NCBI GenBank assembly: GCA_951812775.1
Contig: OX638326.1
Location: 3,607,391 to 3,671,390 of the forward strand
Direction of reading: 5' to 3'
Length of the DNA: 64,000 bases
Source: an uncultured Alphaproteobacteria bacterium
Lineage (GTDB): Bacteria > Pseudomonadota > Alphaproteobacteria > MPNO01 > UBA2964
The first letter of the stretch is position 1. Each line of letters opens with the position of its first letter. The position numbers and the translations under genes are program-made. This document shows, one piece after another, positions 51,836-60,758 of this stretch. The notes under the pieces were generated by a model, which made no database searches, was not told the DNA's origin, and was given only the letters and a program-made list of their open reading frames with translations.

Positions 51836-52729
51836 GTGGCGGAAACCGGAGACCACAAATACTTCAAACCCAAGTGCGTTCATCGCAGCTACACGCAGGA
51901 AGAGCTTAACGTCCAGTATAGTGCCCGCGGCACGGCACCTGATGGCGACAAGTATCGCAACTTCATCTCTGAGAATAGCGCACGGGTGCGTGACGAGATG
52001 GAGTGCCGGATAGATGTACCTTACGGTCCCACAGATGCTGAAGTCGTCAATGTATTTCCGGCGGAAAAACCTGGCTCACCAATTGTTTATTTTATCCATG
52101 GAGGATATTGGCGTTCCTCGAGCCAGAAGGATGTCGACCTTTACGCTGAAGCGTTGGTGCCGGCCGGATGCGCCTATGTAACCGTAAATTATCTTCTGGC
52201 GCCTGAGGCCACGATCGACGAGATCGTGCGTCAGTGTCGTGCCGGGCTCGCCTGGGCCTACAACAATGCGGAGAGTTTTAACGGCGATGCCAACAATATT
52301 CATGTTGTTGGGCGTTCAGCGGGCGGACATCTCACCGGGATGATGCTGGCTGATGGCTGGCGCGAGGAGTTTGGCCTGCCCGACGACTTGATCAAGAGTG
52401 CTTGCGCATTATCGGGCCTTTTTGATTTGGAGCCCGTTCGTCTCTCCAATGTAAATGAATGGGCCAAGCTCGATAAGGAGGCAGCTTATCGCAACAGCCC
52501 GGTGCATCACCTGCCGAAAATTCCCTGTCCCATTATCATCGCCTGGGGTGAGAACGAAACCGATGAATTCAAGCGACAGTCTGACCTCTACCGGGTCGCC
52601 TGGCAGTCGCGTGGCTGGCCATGTCAGACAATGGAGTTTGCCGGGAAACACCATTTCGCCTCGATGCCGGACCTGATGTATCCTGAGGAGCCATGCACCA
52701 AGGCGCTTCTGGCTCAAATCGGCCTATAA
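51836..52729 (+). CDS. alpha/beta hydrolase, arylformamidase-like
   Basis: A 297-residue hydrolase with HGGYW (88-92), the nucleophile elbow GRSAGGH (Ser161) and His in GKHHFASM near the C terminus. It belongs to the same group as the 507-1484 protein. The start is a GTG at 51836. It heads a run of same-strand genes (hydrolase, two SDRs, a larger hydrolase) that looks catabolic. The SDR gene begins 6 nt later. Confidence 0.87.
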   Translation: MAETGDHKYFKPKCVHRSYTQEELNVQYSARGTAPDGDKYRNFISENSARVRDEMECRIDVPYGPTDAEVVNVFPAEKPGSPIVYFIHGGYWRSSSQKDVDLYAEALVPAGCAYVTVNYLLAPEATIDEIVRQCRAGLAWAYNNAESFNGDANNIHVVGRSAGGHLTGMMLADGWREEFGLPDDLIKSACALSGLFDLEPVRLSNVNEWAKLDKEAAYRNSPVHHLPKIPCPIIIAWGENETDEFKRQSDLYRVAWQSRGWPCQTMEFAGKHHFASMPDLMYPEEPCTKALLAQIGL

Positions 52730-52735
52730 ATCTTT

Positions 52736-53494
52736 ATGTCCGATCTCAAAGGACAAGTTGCTTTAATTACCGGTGCCGGGGGGACTCTTGGCAGTTCGCA
52801 TGCTCGAGCCATCGCGGCAAGAGGGGCACATGTTGTCATTCATGACATCATCGCAGATGCCGCGGACGCGGTTGTCGATGATGTCGTAAGGCTTGGCGGT
52901 TCCGCTTCTCCGATGGTTTGCGATGTCACCGATAGGCAGGCGGTCAAGAGTTGCGTTGATGCTGTTACAGCGGAGCATGGCGCAGTTTTTATTCTGAATA
53001 ACAATGCCGGCATTACCGGCAACAACGCGCTGATCAAAGATATCGACGAAGATTTCTTTGACCGGATGTTTGATATCCATGTCAAAGGAGCCTTCCTGGT
53101 GACGCAAGAGATTGTCGACGGCATGAAAGCAGCTGGCGGCGGTCGGATTGTAAATACAATCTCGGGTTGTGCGCATTCCGGTGCGGTCTCCGGCTCTCAT
53201 TATAACGGGGCCAAAGGCGCTATTGTCGGGCTTACCCGAGCTTTGGCCTCAGAATTTACCCCTTTCGGTATTACCGTTAATGCAATCGCGCCTGGTGTAA
53301 CGCCAAGCGGTATGACACGGGTGCGGCTGGGTGAAGAGGGGCTCGCGGCACGCGCGAAACAGCTGGTGTCTGACAGATTGCCGACGCCAGAGGAAATTAC
53401 CACCGGCGTGATGTTCTTTCTTGCCGAAGAGGCAGCCATCGTCACCGGGCGCGTTTTGAATATGCAGCAACCACGCAAAGCCGAGGTGATATGA
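52736..53494 (+). CDS. short-chain dehydrogenase/reductase
   Basis: A 252-residue classical SDR with the cofactor motif TGAGGTLG (12-19), NNNAG (88-92) and the catalytic Ser143, Tyr156 and Lys160 (SGSHYNGAKGA). The acidic residue after strand 2 (IHDIIAD) suggests NAD(H). It overlaps the second SDR gene by 4 nt (ATGA). Confidence 0.9.
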   Translation: MSDLKGQVALITGAGGTLGSSHARAIAARGAHVVIHDIIADAADAVVDDVVRLGGSASPMVCDVTDRQAVKSCVDAVTAEHGAVFILNNNAGITGNNALIKDIDEDFFDRMFDIHVKGAFLVTQEIVDGMKAAGGGRIVNTISGCAHSGAVSGSHYNGAKGAIVGLTRALASEFTPFGITVNAIAPGVTPSGMTRVRLGEEGLAARAKQLVSDRLPTPEEITTGVMFFLAEEAAIVTGRVLNMQQPRKAEVI

Positions 53495-54120
53495 GCACCG
53501 TCTTTATCACGGATGGCGACCGGCCGCTCGGTACAGCGTTGCGCGAGTCTTTCACAAATGCCGGATTTGATGTTGCGGTCCACCCGGCAAATGGCGATGC
53601 CAAAAGCCTGGCTGCAGCTATTTCCAGCGCCGGGCCTGTAGAACTGCTTATTAATAACGCGGAACCAGAGTTCGACCGTCTCGCATTTGAAGAAATCGAT
53701 GAAAATATTTTCGTTAACATGATGACCGGCGTCGCCCGCACAGCCTTTTTCGCTGTTCAGGCGGTTCACCCGATCATGCAGACGCTGGGCGGGGGGAAGA
53801 TAATCAATGTTTCGTCCTCCGCACCGGTTTGCGGTATGACGGGCGGCGCCCATTTTACAGCCGCGAAAGGGTCGCTCTATTCCTTTACGCGCAGCTGGGC
53901 GAATGAACTTGCTACAGACAATATCCGGGTCAATCTCGTTGCAGCGGATGTCACAACCGGGACCGCGGCAGAAGATGGTGGAGGCGAAACACCCCTTGGC
54001 CGGCCTGTAACAATTGAAGATGTCGTGGAAACGATCACCTATTTAGCGGGCTCTGGTGGTGATATGATCAGCGGTCAGGAAATTATCGTCGATGGCGGTT
54101 TTACGCGGGTCGGGTTTTGA
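53491..54120 (+). CDS. SDR-fold protein without the catalytic tyrosine
   Basis: A 209-residue shortened SDR. The cofactor loop reads FITDGDRPLGTAL in place of TGxxxGxG, and NNAE stands where NNAG is usual. The YxxxK motif is HFTAAKG, so Phe122 replaces the catalytic Tyr while Lys126 and Ser109 remain. The C terminus is normal (DMISGQEIIVDGGF). Overlap with the upstream SDR by ATGA suggests 1:1 translation, so the pair could form a heteromer in which this subunit is structural or regulatory. Confidence 0.82.
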   Translation: MSTVFITDGDRPLGTALRESFTNAGFDVAVHPANGDAKSLAAAISSAGPVELLINNAEPEFDRLAFEEIDENIFVNMMTGVARTAFFAVQAVHPIMQTLGGGKIINVSSSAPVCGMTGGAHFTAAKGSLYSFTRSWANELATDNIRVNLVAADVTTGTAAEDGGGETPLGRPVTIEDVVETITYLAGSGGDMISGQEIIVDGGFTRVGF

Positions 54121-54139
54121 GAAATGAACGGAGGAAATA

Positions 54140-55498
54140 ATGAGCGCTGGATGGACACCACCTGAAGAAATTGACCGCGCATCGTGCATCGCGGACTCAA
54201 ACGAAATTCTTGCCCGGGCTGATATTCCTTATACCGAGTTTGAGGACCTTTTCCGTATAGAGGCAGTGGGTCTTGACTGGGATATCGGCGCCCAAATCTA
54301 CGAACCATCAGACCCATCGCAAGCGGCAATCGGTGCAGATGGCAAAAAGGTTGGTGTCTATCTGTTGTCAGGCGGCGATGGCGATTTCAAAACCATGGCA
54401 CCGGTGGCGAAGCCCCTTTGCGGAAAATTCGGCTTCAAGGTTACGACGATGACCTATCCCGGACGGTTGTATCTGGACAACCCTGATCGTCACTGGCCCG
54501 ACGACACTATCAATCCCGACGGCACTGTCCGGACACCGCAATGGCTCACCGGTGAGCACATCACACCGGACCAGTACGAAGTCATTACGGATACCTCTAT
54601 TCGCGAACGCTACGGCACCCGAACAGTCCTGCACGCCAAAGCGGGAACGGTTTTTTGGGATCGGATGGCCGGCTGGCCAGCGGCGTTTGAAAAGGGCGGG
54701 ATTGAAGCGATGGCCCGCAACATGCCGGAGGATGAGTACTCCATCTACGTGCATGGTCATTCGACCGGTGGTCCCTTTGTCTTCATGCTGTCGCAACGAG
54801 TACCCAATATCGCCGGGGTAATGGCGGTTGAGAATTCCGCATTTGGCTATATCAATGAAGCGAAACTGGCAAAGCAGGGTTCGCTTGGCGCTATTGGTGA
54901 TTTTGAAAAAGTCGTTACCGAAACCAAACGCACTGATCCGTTTTATGAACTCTACATCAGAACCTGGCGAGATAAGGCGCGGTATATCGGGCCGGAAAAG
55001 CTTGGCCATGATGGCCCTGTTGCGTTAATGCGGCTGCCCTCTTTGATCGAGGAAGTGATGGCGGCCTGGGATGGCGCCAAAAATGAACCTCAGTTCAAAT
55101 GCGAATACACGGTTAGTACAAATATTGAGGTGTCTTTGGAAAGTGGCGCACGCGCAACAGCTGAACGGCTACAGTTGAATGAAGAAGATACCGAAGCCTT
55201 GGTTCAGCAATTTCTCGGTTATGGACGCGAGCTCAAGGGGCAGGATGTAAAACCGGTGCCAAATGTTTTGTTTTGTGTTTCTAAAGACAGCCGGGATCAC
55301 GGTGTCGAAAGCTACAAATCTTTGGTCATGCCAATGTATGCGGAAATGGACCCCGCTCCCAAAACCTCTCTGGTTCATTTTCAGGCTGGGGTGCATTCCT
55401 ATTGGTGGGCCGAAAAAGACCTGCCATCAGGTATTGCGCCCGCCGTGGCACAGCTCTGGCATGATGCGGTTATGGGTGGGTACTTCCTGAGGGACTAA
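54140..55498 (+). CDS. large alpha/beta hydrolase-like protein, conserved, unknown
   Basis: A 452-residue protein. The segment VHGHSTGGPFVFML (Ser about 208) is a nucleophile elbow, VGVYLLSGGDGDFK could form the oxyanion region, and the late AGVHSYWW could give the His. I do not recognise a named family. It is cytoplasmic by lack of a signal. The gene lies 19 nt after the SDR pair with GGAGG before its ATG, and ends 1 nt from the convergent LysR gene, so it closes the catabolic-looking operon. Confidence 0.7.
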   Translation: MSAGWTPPEEIDRASCIADSNEILARADIPYTEFEDLFRIEAVGLDWDIGAQIYEPSDPSQAAIGADGKKVGVYLLSGGDGDFKTMAPVAKPLCGKFGFKVTTMTYPGRLYLDNPDRHWPDDTINPDGTVRTPQWLTGEHITPDQYEVITDTSIRERYGTRTVLHAKAGTVFWDRMAGWPAAFEKGGIEAMARNMPEDEYSIYVHGHSTGGPFVFMLSQRVPNIAGVMAVENSAFGYINEAKLAKQGSLGAIGDFEKVVTETKRTDPFYELYIRTWRDKARYIGPEKLGHDGPVALMRLPSLIEEVMAAWDGAKNEPQFKCEYTVSTNIEVSLESGARATAERLQLNEEDTEALVQQFLGYGRELKGQDVKPVPNVLFCVSKDSRDHGVESYKSLVMPMYAEMDPAPKTSLVHFQAGVHSYWWAEKDLPSGIAPAVAQLWHDAVMGGYFLRD

Positions 55499-55499
55499 A

Positions 55500-56399
55500 T
55501 CAGCCGTCAACGGCGTCGTGCACATTAGTGCGCAGCGCATCGAGAAACGAGTTGGTTGCGATAGACCGTGCCACCCGCGTGTTGACGATAGTGGCAACCG
55601 TCCGCGTCACAGCGGGGTCAGTGGGTCTGAAGACGATATTATCCGTTGGGAAGTCAGCAGCTGTCGTACGGTCCACGAGCGTGACACCAGCGCCTGCTTC
55701 AACCATTTTGCACAGTGATGCATGGGTACGGGCTTCTCCGACGACCGTTGGCTTGACCTTTTGTTGACGTAGTGCTTTCCAGATGACCGAGCCGTATTCG
55801 CTGTCCTCCGGCAATACAACCATTCGGCGCCCATTGAGTTCCTTTAGTGGAACGACTTTCTGACTGGCCAAGGGGTCGTCGGCAGCCATGGCGAGTAGGA
55901 CACTGGTTTCGAATAGAGGTTCGGCTTTAATCAGTGTATCTGAGACGGTGGCCGACGCGATCCCAACGTCATAACTCTGAGAGGCAATGCCCTCAACAAC
56001 GCCAGCGGTTCCAGCACTTTCGAGTTCAACCAGGATGCCAGGATTGTCCTTGATGAATTGTCCGATGATGCTTGCAACGAAGCCATCTGCATATTTTGAA
56101 AGAGCGATGACGCGTACTGTACCCGTTGCCTTCTCGCGAATACCTGTAGCCACCTGGGCAATCCGGTCCAGCCCGATGAAAGAGCGTTTGACCTCTTCAT
56201 AGAGAGCGTGCGCGTCCTGTGTGGGCACAAGACCCCGGGCGCGACGCTCGAACAGCTGAAAGCCGACATTGCTCTCCAGATCTGCGAGTAGACGGCTAAC
56301 GGCGGGTTGTGTGACGTGCAAAACCTCACTGGCGGCAGTGGCGGAGCCAAACTCCATCGCTGCCCGGAATGCTTCGATCTGCCGTAAATTCATCCGCAT
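55500..56399 (-). CDS. LysR-type transcriptional regulator
   Basis: A 299-residue LTTR. The helix-turn-helix is at about 5-62 (LRQIEAFRAAMEFGSATAA, TQPAVSRLLADLESNVG), followed by a PBP-like effector domain. It is divergent from the three-gene SBP-fold cluster, and a perfect dyad lies in the shared 140-bp spacer. It likely controls that cluster, perhaps also the hydrolase/SDR operon that runs towards it. The start may be ATG 56399 or ATG 56393. Confidence 0.93.
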   Translation of the reverse strand: MRMNLRQIEAFRAAMEFGSATAASEVLHVTQPAVSRLLADLESNVGFQLFERRARGLVPTQDAHALYEEVKRSFIGLDRIAQVATGIREKATGTVRVIALSKYADGFVASIIGQFIKDNPGILVELESAGTAGVVEGIASQSYDVGIASATVSDTLIKAEPLFETSVLLAMAADDPLASQKVVPLKELNGRRMVVLPEDSEYGSVIWKALRQQKVKPTVVGEARTHASLCKMVEAGAGVTLVDRTTAADFPTDNIVFRPTDPAVTRTVATIVNTRVARSIATNSFLDALRTNVHDAVDG

Positions 56400-56431
56400 T
56401 ATAGAACTATAACATTTAGGTATGGAAAGAG

Positions 56432-56457
56432 AAGATAATACAATTCGCTATTATCTT
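56432..56457. promoter_or_regulatory. LysR-type operator dyad
   Basis: Perfect 9-bp arms AAGATAATA (56432-56440) and TATTATCTT (56449-56457) with an 8-bp centre. It contains T-N11-A-like half-sites. It lies 33 bp from the LysR start and 83 bp from the first SBP-fold gene, the usual place for a recognition-binding site. Confidence 0.75.
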
Positions 56458-56539
56458 TTGACTCCTGCAGGATAGCGACAGCATCATTCAATAATGCGCT
56501 GAATTCTGAGCGATTGAGATCTTATACAGGGGATTTGAA

Positions 56540-57475
56540 ATGATTACATTGAGACTTGAAAATACCGCGCCTTTCCAGGGGCTTGCTGAACTTGTAGCCG
56601 ATAAGGAAGGGCTGTTCGAGAAAGAGGGTATCGCAATTGAATGGGTAGATCGCGATAAAGGTGTCAAAAAGGAAGTTCGCACTGATATCACGCGTCCAGA
56701 CGAACTGGACCCGCATTCGAGCCATGGCAAGCTTTTCGAACAGGGCAAAGCAGATATGTATAACGCCTGTGAATGGGGTAATTATTGCCGCGTTCAGGAT
56801 AGTAGTGTGCAGTCGGGCCGTCAGGTTGGTCGGCGCGCAATTGTGACCTTCGCAGGCCTCGTTGTACGTCCCGAGTCTGATGTCTACACACCTCAGCAGC
56901 TGGCCGGAAAACTGGTTGGCGTGCCGTTCTATTTTGGTACGCATTATCTCGCGCTTCATATGCTCGAAGGTTTCATGCCGCGTGAAGATATTAATATCTG
57001 CAGCGCGCCGAATGGGTCTCGGATGCGTTACGATTCTATGATGTCTGGCGAAGTTGAAGCGACAACTTTGACCGAGCCGTATCTGTCATTGGCGGAGAAG
57101 AATGATTGTAGGGTCGTCGCCACGGCGTTCTATCACGGTACGGAGGTGGCCTCTGACAAGGTAGATACCGAAACCTACGCCAAGTTCAACCGGGCTGTTA
57201 AAGAAGCGGTAATTCGGATTAACGCGGACAAAACGAAATATCTCCAATACTTCATCGATTGCCATAAAGAGAAAGACCCGGAGGTTGGTGAAATGACCGT
57301 GGCCGATTTGCAGGCCAGCCGCATCGTCGTCGTTGACCCTGCACCGATTCCGGCTGATGAGCTGGCGCGGACCGCAGAATGGATCAAGAGCTGGGGCATG
57401 TTGACTGAAACCGAAGACCATATGGATCTGGTCAATATGGATATTCAGGAAGGCGCCCACGCGGCAGCCGAATAA
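56540..57475 (+). CDS. cytoplasmic SBP-fold (NMT1/THI5-like) protein, paralogue A
   Basis: A 311-residue protein of the periplasmic-binding-protein fold, related to NMT1/THI5-like and 4,5-dihydroxyphthalate decarboxylase-like families. It starts MITLRLENTAPFQGLAELVA with no signal peptide or lipobox, so it should stay in the cytoplasm and act as an enzyme rather than as a transporter subunit. Invariant parts shared by the three paralogues are SHGKLFEQGKADMYNACE, WGNYCRVQD (Cys77, Cys83, His62), YFGTH, PNGSR, LTEPY, GTEV and SWGML. No ABC permease or ATPase gene is near. It is the first gene after the LysR operator. Confidence 0.75.
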   Translation: MITLRLENTAPFQGLAELVADKEGLFEKEGIAIEWVDRDKGVKKEVRTDITRPDELDPHSSHGKLFEQGKADMYNACEWGNYCRVQDSSVQSGRQVGRRAIVTFAGLVVRPESDVYTPQQLAGKLVGVPFYFGTHYLALHMLEGFMPREDINICSAPNGSRMRYDSMMSGEVEATTLTEPYLSLAEKNDCRVVATAFYHGTEVASDKVDTETYAKFNRAVKEAVIRINADKTKYLQYFIDCHKEKDPEVGEMTVADLQASRIVVVDPAPIPADELARTAEWIKSWGMLTETEDHMDLVNMDIQEGAHAAAE

Positions 57476-57497
57476 CTACAAATACTGCATTGAATGT

Positions 57498-57521
57498 TGG
57501 GTGGGGACACAGGTCTCCACC
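57498..57521 (+). other. intercistronic hairpin between paralogues A and B
   Basis: GGTGGGGAC and GTCTCCACC form a 9-bp stem (one G-U pair) with a short loop, upstream of the GGGAGG ribosome binding site of paralogue B. No T-run follows, so it is more likely an mRNA processing or stability element than a terminator. Confidence 0.45.
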
Positions 57522-57546
57522 CCTTCGCCTTTACAGGGAGGTCGAA

Positions 57547-58479
57547 ATGAAAAAGTTGGTTCTGGAGACGACAGCGCCGTTTCAGGGGTTGGCAGAACTT
57601 GTTGCCGATAGGGAAGGGCTGTTCGAAAAAGAGGGCATTCAGATCGAATGGGCTGATCGTGAAAAGGGTGTCGATAAAACGGTTCAAAAGGATGTCACGA
57701 GCCCGGATGGAGTCAATCCGTTTGCCAGTCATGGCAAGCTTTTCGAAGAGGGCAAGGCAGATATGTATAACGCCTGCGAATGGGGCAATTACTGCCGCGT
57801 GCAGGATACCAATCAGGGCGGCCGTCAACTGGGCCGTCGCGCCATCGTGTGCTTTGCGGGGCTTTATGTGCGGCCGGACTCTGAGGTCTATACAGCGCAG
57901 CAGCTGGTGAACAAGGATGTTGGCGCGCCTTACTATTTTGGAACGCATTATCTGATCCTGCATATGCTCGAAGGGTTTATGAAGCGAGACGAAATTAAGC
58001 TGGTTAAAGCGCCGAACGGTTCACGTTACCGCTATGATGCGTTGATGGCGGGTGAATATGAAGCAACCTGCCTGACAGAGCCTTATGCCTCACTCGCTGA
58101 GAAAGAAGGGTGCAGGTTGATTACGTCATCGTTCCTGCATGGTACCGAAGTTGCATCTGACCGGGTTGATACCGAGACCTACACCAAGTTCAATCGCGCG
58201 GTAAAGGAAGCGGTTAAGCGGGTTAATGCTGACCGGTCTGCCTACATGCATTACTTCATTGATTACTACAAAGACAAGGATCCCCGGGTCGCCGCAATGG
58301 ATGTCAGCGACCTTATGGAATCCCGTGTCGTTGTTGTTGATCCGGCTCCAATCCTGCAGGAAGAAGCGGATCGGACTGCCGCCTGGATCAAGAGCTGGGG
58401 CATGTTGGCTGAAACGGATGAGGCCTCTGAGCTAATCAATATGGACGTTCAGCAAGGCGCACATGCGGCTGCTGAATGA
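57547..58479 (+). CDS. cytoplasmic SBP-fold (NMT1/THI5-like) protein, paralogue B
   Basis: A 310-residue paralogue starting MKKLVLETTAPFQGLAELVA at ATG 57547, chosen because GGGAGG lies 6 nt upstream and the start then equals that of paralogue C. It keeps all motifs of paralogue A (SHGKLFEEGKADMYNACE, WGNYCRVQD, YFGTHYLILHMLEGF, GTEVASDRVDTETY). It has no signal peptide. It overlaps paralogue C by 4 nt (ATGA), so the two are translationally coupled. Confidence 0.75.
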   Translation: MKKLVLETTAPFQGLAELVADREGLFEKEGIQIEWADREKGVDKTVQKDVTSPDGVNPFASHGKLFEEGKADMYNACEWGNYCRVQDTNQGGRQLGRRAIVCFAGLYVRPDSEVYTAQQLVNKDVGAPYYFGTHYLILHMLEGFMKRDEIKLVKAPNGSRYRYDALMAGEYEATCLTEPYASLAEKEGCRLITSSFLHGTEVASDRVDTETYTKFNRAVKEAVKRVNADRSAYMHYFIDYYKDKDPRVAAMDVSDLMESRVVVVDPAPILQEEADRTAAWIKSWGMLAETDEASELINMDVQQGAHAAAE

Positions 58480-59411
58480 AGAAGCTTACCCTAGAGACGA
58501 CAGCACCGTTTCAGGGGCTACCAGAACTCGTCGCCGATGACGAAGGATTGTTCGAGGCGGAAGGCATTGAAGTGGCCTGGGCGGACCGGGATGCTGGCCC
58601 CAAACCCGGCACTCAAAAGGATGTGAATAGCCCGGTAGGTGTTGATCCTTTTGCCAGTCACGGCAAGCTGTTCGAGCAGGGCAAGGCCGATATGTATAAT
58701 GCCTGTGAATGGGGCAATTACTGTCGTGTTCAGGATTCCGACAGTGGTGGTCGACAGGTAGGACGGCGGGCAATCGTTGCTTTCGGGGCGCTGGTGGTGC
58801 CGCCGGGCTCAACAGCTTATACGCCGCAACAGATGGCGGGCAAAGTTGTGGGGTTGCCCTATTACTTTGGCACGCATTTCCTGACATTGCTTATGCTGGA
58901 AGGTTTCTTGCCGCGCGATCAAATCAAAACCTGTAAAATGCCAAACGGTTCGCGGCGTCAGTATGATGCGTTGCTGCGGGGCGAATATGACGGGGCCTGT
59001 TTGACAGAACCCTATATTTCGCTGGCGGAGAAGCAGGGGTGTCGCGTGTTGGCGGCGGCGTCTTTCCATGGAACCGAAGTCGTATCCGACGAGGTCGATG
59101 TTGAGACCTATGCAGCTTTTAACCGTGCGGTTACCGAAGCGGTGCGTCGGATCAACGCCGATAAGCAAGGCTATATGCATTATTTCATCGATTATTATAG
59201 GGAGCGTGATCCGGAAATCGGCGCGGTTCTAACGGTGGATGATTTGCGGCCGAGCCGGTTGATCGTTCAAAACCCTGGTCCTATACCGGAAGACGAATTG
59301 AAACGATCTTATGAGTGGATCAGAAGCTGGGGCATGTTGGCGGAAACCACGGTCGCGAGTGACCTCGTCGACATGGATGCCCAAGACAAGGCACACGCAG
59401 CAGCGGAGTAA
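58476..59411 (+). CDS. cytoplasmic SBP-fold (NMT1/THI5-like) protein, paralogue C
   Basis: A 311-residue paralogue, MKKLTLETTAPFQGLPELVA, ending DAQDKAHAAAE. It is more diverged in the linker (DAGPKPGTQKD) and in QNPGPIPEDE, but keeps the His, the two Cys of NACEWGNYCRVQD, and the PNGSR, LTEPY and FHGTEV motifs. The three genes probably arose by tandem duplication. Because two are coupled and all are cytoplasmic, a hetero-oligomeric enzyme or three related activities in one pathway are possible. The function is unknown. Confidence 0.75.
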   Translation: MKKLTLETTAPFQGLPELVADDEGLFEAEGIEVAWADRDAGPKPGTQKDVNSPVGVDPFASHGKLFEQGKADMYNACEWGNYCRVQDSDSGGRQVGRRAIVAFGALVVPPGSTAYTPQQMAGKVVGLPYYFGTHFLTLLMLEGFLPRDQIKTCKMPNGSRRQYDALLRGEYDGACLTEPYISLAEKQGCRVLAAASFHGTEVVSDEVDVETYAAFNRAVTEAVRRINADKQGYMHYFIDYYRERDPEIGAVLTVDDLRPSRLIVQNPGPIPEDELKRSYEWIRSWGMLAETTVASDLVDMDAQDKAHAAAE

Positions 59412-59516
59412 TTCCGCGCTACCGTTTTTATTTGATTCCCGCTATGTAAGGGCAACAGGTTACTGTCATCTTGCTGACAGGGCATTTGGTTATCTTTGTT
59501 GCGAACGGATTGAGTT

Positions 59517-60752
59517 ATGGCGAATAGCGTAAACGGTATCAAACGGCGCGAAAGTGTGCCTGTAAAGGTCGGCCATGTAACGGTTGGCGGGACGGCGCCG
59601 GTCGTTGTGCAATCGATGACCAATACTGATACAGCCGATATCGCTTCAACGACCGAGCAGGTTGCGCAGCTCGCCAAAGCCGGATCGGAAATAGTTCGAA
59701 TAACAGTCGATCGTGATGAGTCCGCTGCGGCGGTGCCCCATATACGCGACGCGCTCGCCAAAGAGGGTGTTGATGTCCCTTTGGTCGGCGATTTCCACTA
59801 TATCGGCCATCAGCTTTTGACGAAGTACCCCGATTGTGCCGAAGCCCTGGCGAAGTACAGAATTAACCCGGGGAATGTTGGTTTTCGGGAAAAGCGTGAT
59901 CTGCAGTTCTCAACGATGATTGAGGTCGCCCTGAAGTATGACCGGCCAGTACGCATCGGTGTGAATTGGGGCAGCCTTGACCAAGAGTTGCTGACGCATT
60001 TGATGGATGAAAACGCTAATTCCGAAAAGCCGCGCGAAGCGACAGAAATTACGCGCGAAGCGATGATTCAATCGGCCCTCTTATCAGCAGAACGAGCCCA
60101 CGAAATCGGTATGGGACCCGAAAAGATCATCATTTCCTGCAAGGTATCGGAAGTGCAGGACCTGATTGGCGTCTATGCAGATTTGGCACAGCGCTGTAAT
60201 TATGCGCTGCATCTCGGGCTAACAGAGGCTGGTATGGGCTCGAAAGGGATTGTTGCATCGACTGCCGGTATGGCCGTTCTGTTACAGCAGGGTATTGGCG
60301 ACACTATCCGCGTTTCATTGACGCCTGAGCCCGGCGGGGATCGTACCCGAGAGGTGATCGTTGCACAGGAAATGCTCCAGACGATGGGGCTTCGGTCCTT
60401 CCTGCCATTGGTTACGTCCTGTCCGGGTTGCGGGCGTACAACGAGTACCGTCTTTCAGGAACTCGCCAGCAAAATTCAGTCCTATATCCGCGAACAAATG
60501 CCTGAATGGCGCGAGAATTATGATGGTGTGGAAGACATGGCCGTTGCTGTCATGGGGTGCATCGTTAATGGGCCTGGTGAGAGCAAGCACGCCAATATCG
60601 GTATTAGTCTGCCGGGTACAGGAGAAGAGCCAGCGGCACCTGTCTTTATCGATGGCGAAAAAGCGATGACGTTGCGGGGGCCGGGGATCGCAGAGGAATT
60701 TCAGGGTATCGTCGATGATTATGTCGATAGCCACTACGAAAAGCGCACTTGA
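59517..60752 (+). CDS. ispG: 4-hydroxy-3-methylbut-2-enyl-diphosphate synthase
   Basis: A 411-residue [4Fe-4S] enzyme of the MEP isoprenoid pathway, converting MEcPP to HMBPP. Substrate-domain motifs are [19 protein letters not shown] and [10 protein letters not shown] with NPGNVGF and GVNWGSL. Cluster cysteines are in [10 protein letters not shown] and [20 protein letters not shown]. It is complete in length. It is preceded by a 105-bp spacer after the SBP-fold cluster and so probably has its own promoter. Confidence 0.97.
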   Translation: MANSVNGIKRRESVPVKVGHVTVGGTAPVVVQSMTNTDTADIASTTEQVAQLAKAGSEIVRITVDRDESAAAVPHIRDALAKEGVDVPLVGDFHYIGHQLLTKYPDCAEALAKYRINPGNVGFREKRDLQFSTMIEVALKYDRPVRIGVNWGSLDQELLTHLMDENANSEKPREATEITREAMIQSALLSAERAHEIGMGPEKIIISCKVSEVQDLIGVYADLAQRCNYALHLGLTEAGMGSKGIVASTAGMAVLLQQGIGDTIRVSLTPEPGGDRTREVIVAQEMLQTMGLRSFLPLVTSCPGCGRTTSTVFQELASKIQSYIREQMPEWRENYDGVEDMAVAVMGCIVNGPGESKHANIGISLPGTGEEPAAPVFIDGEKAMTLRGPGIAEEFQGIVDDYVDSHYEKRT

Positions 60753-60758
60753 TCAGAT

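Noticed and set aside
56540-59411. Annotation of the three SBP-fold proteins as ABC transporter subunits
   Set aside because: No signal peptide or lipobox and no permease or ATPase gene nearby, so transport is not supported.
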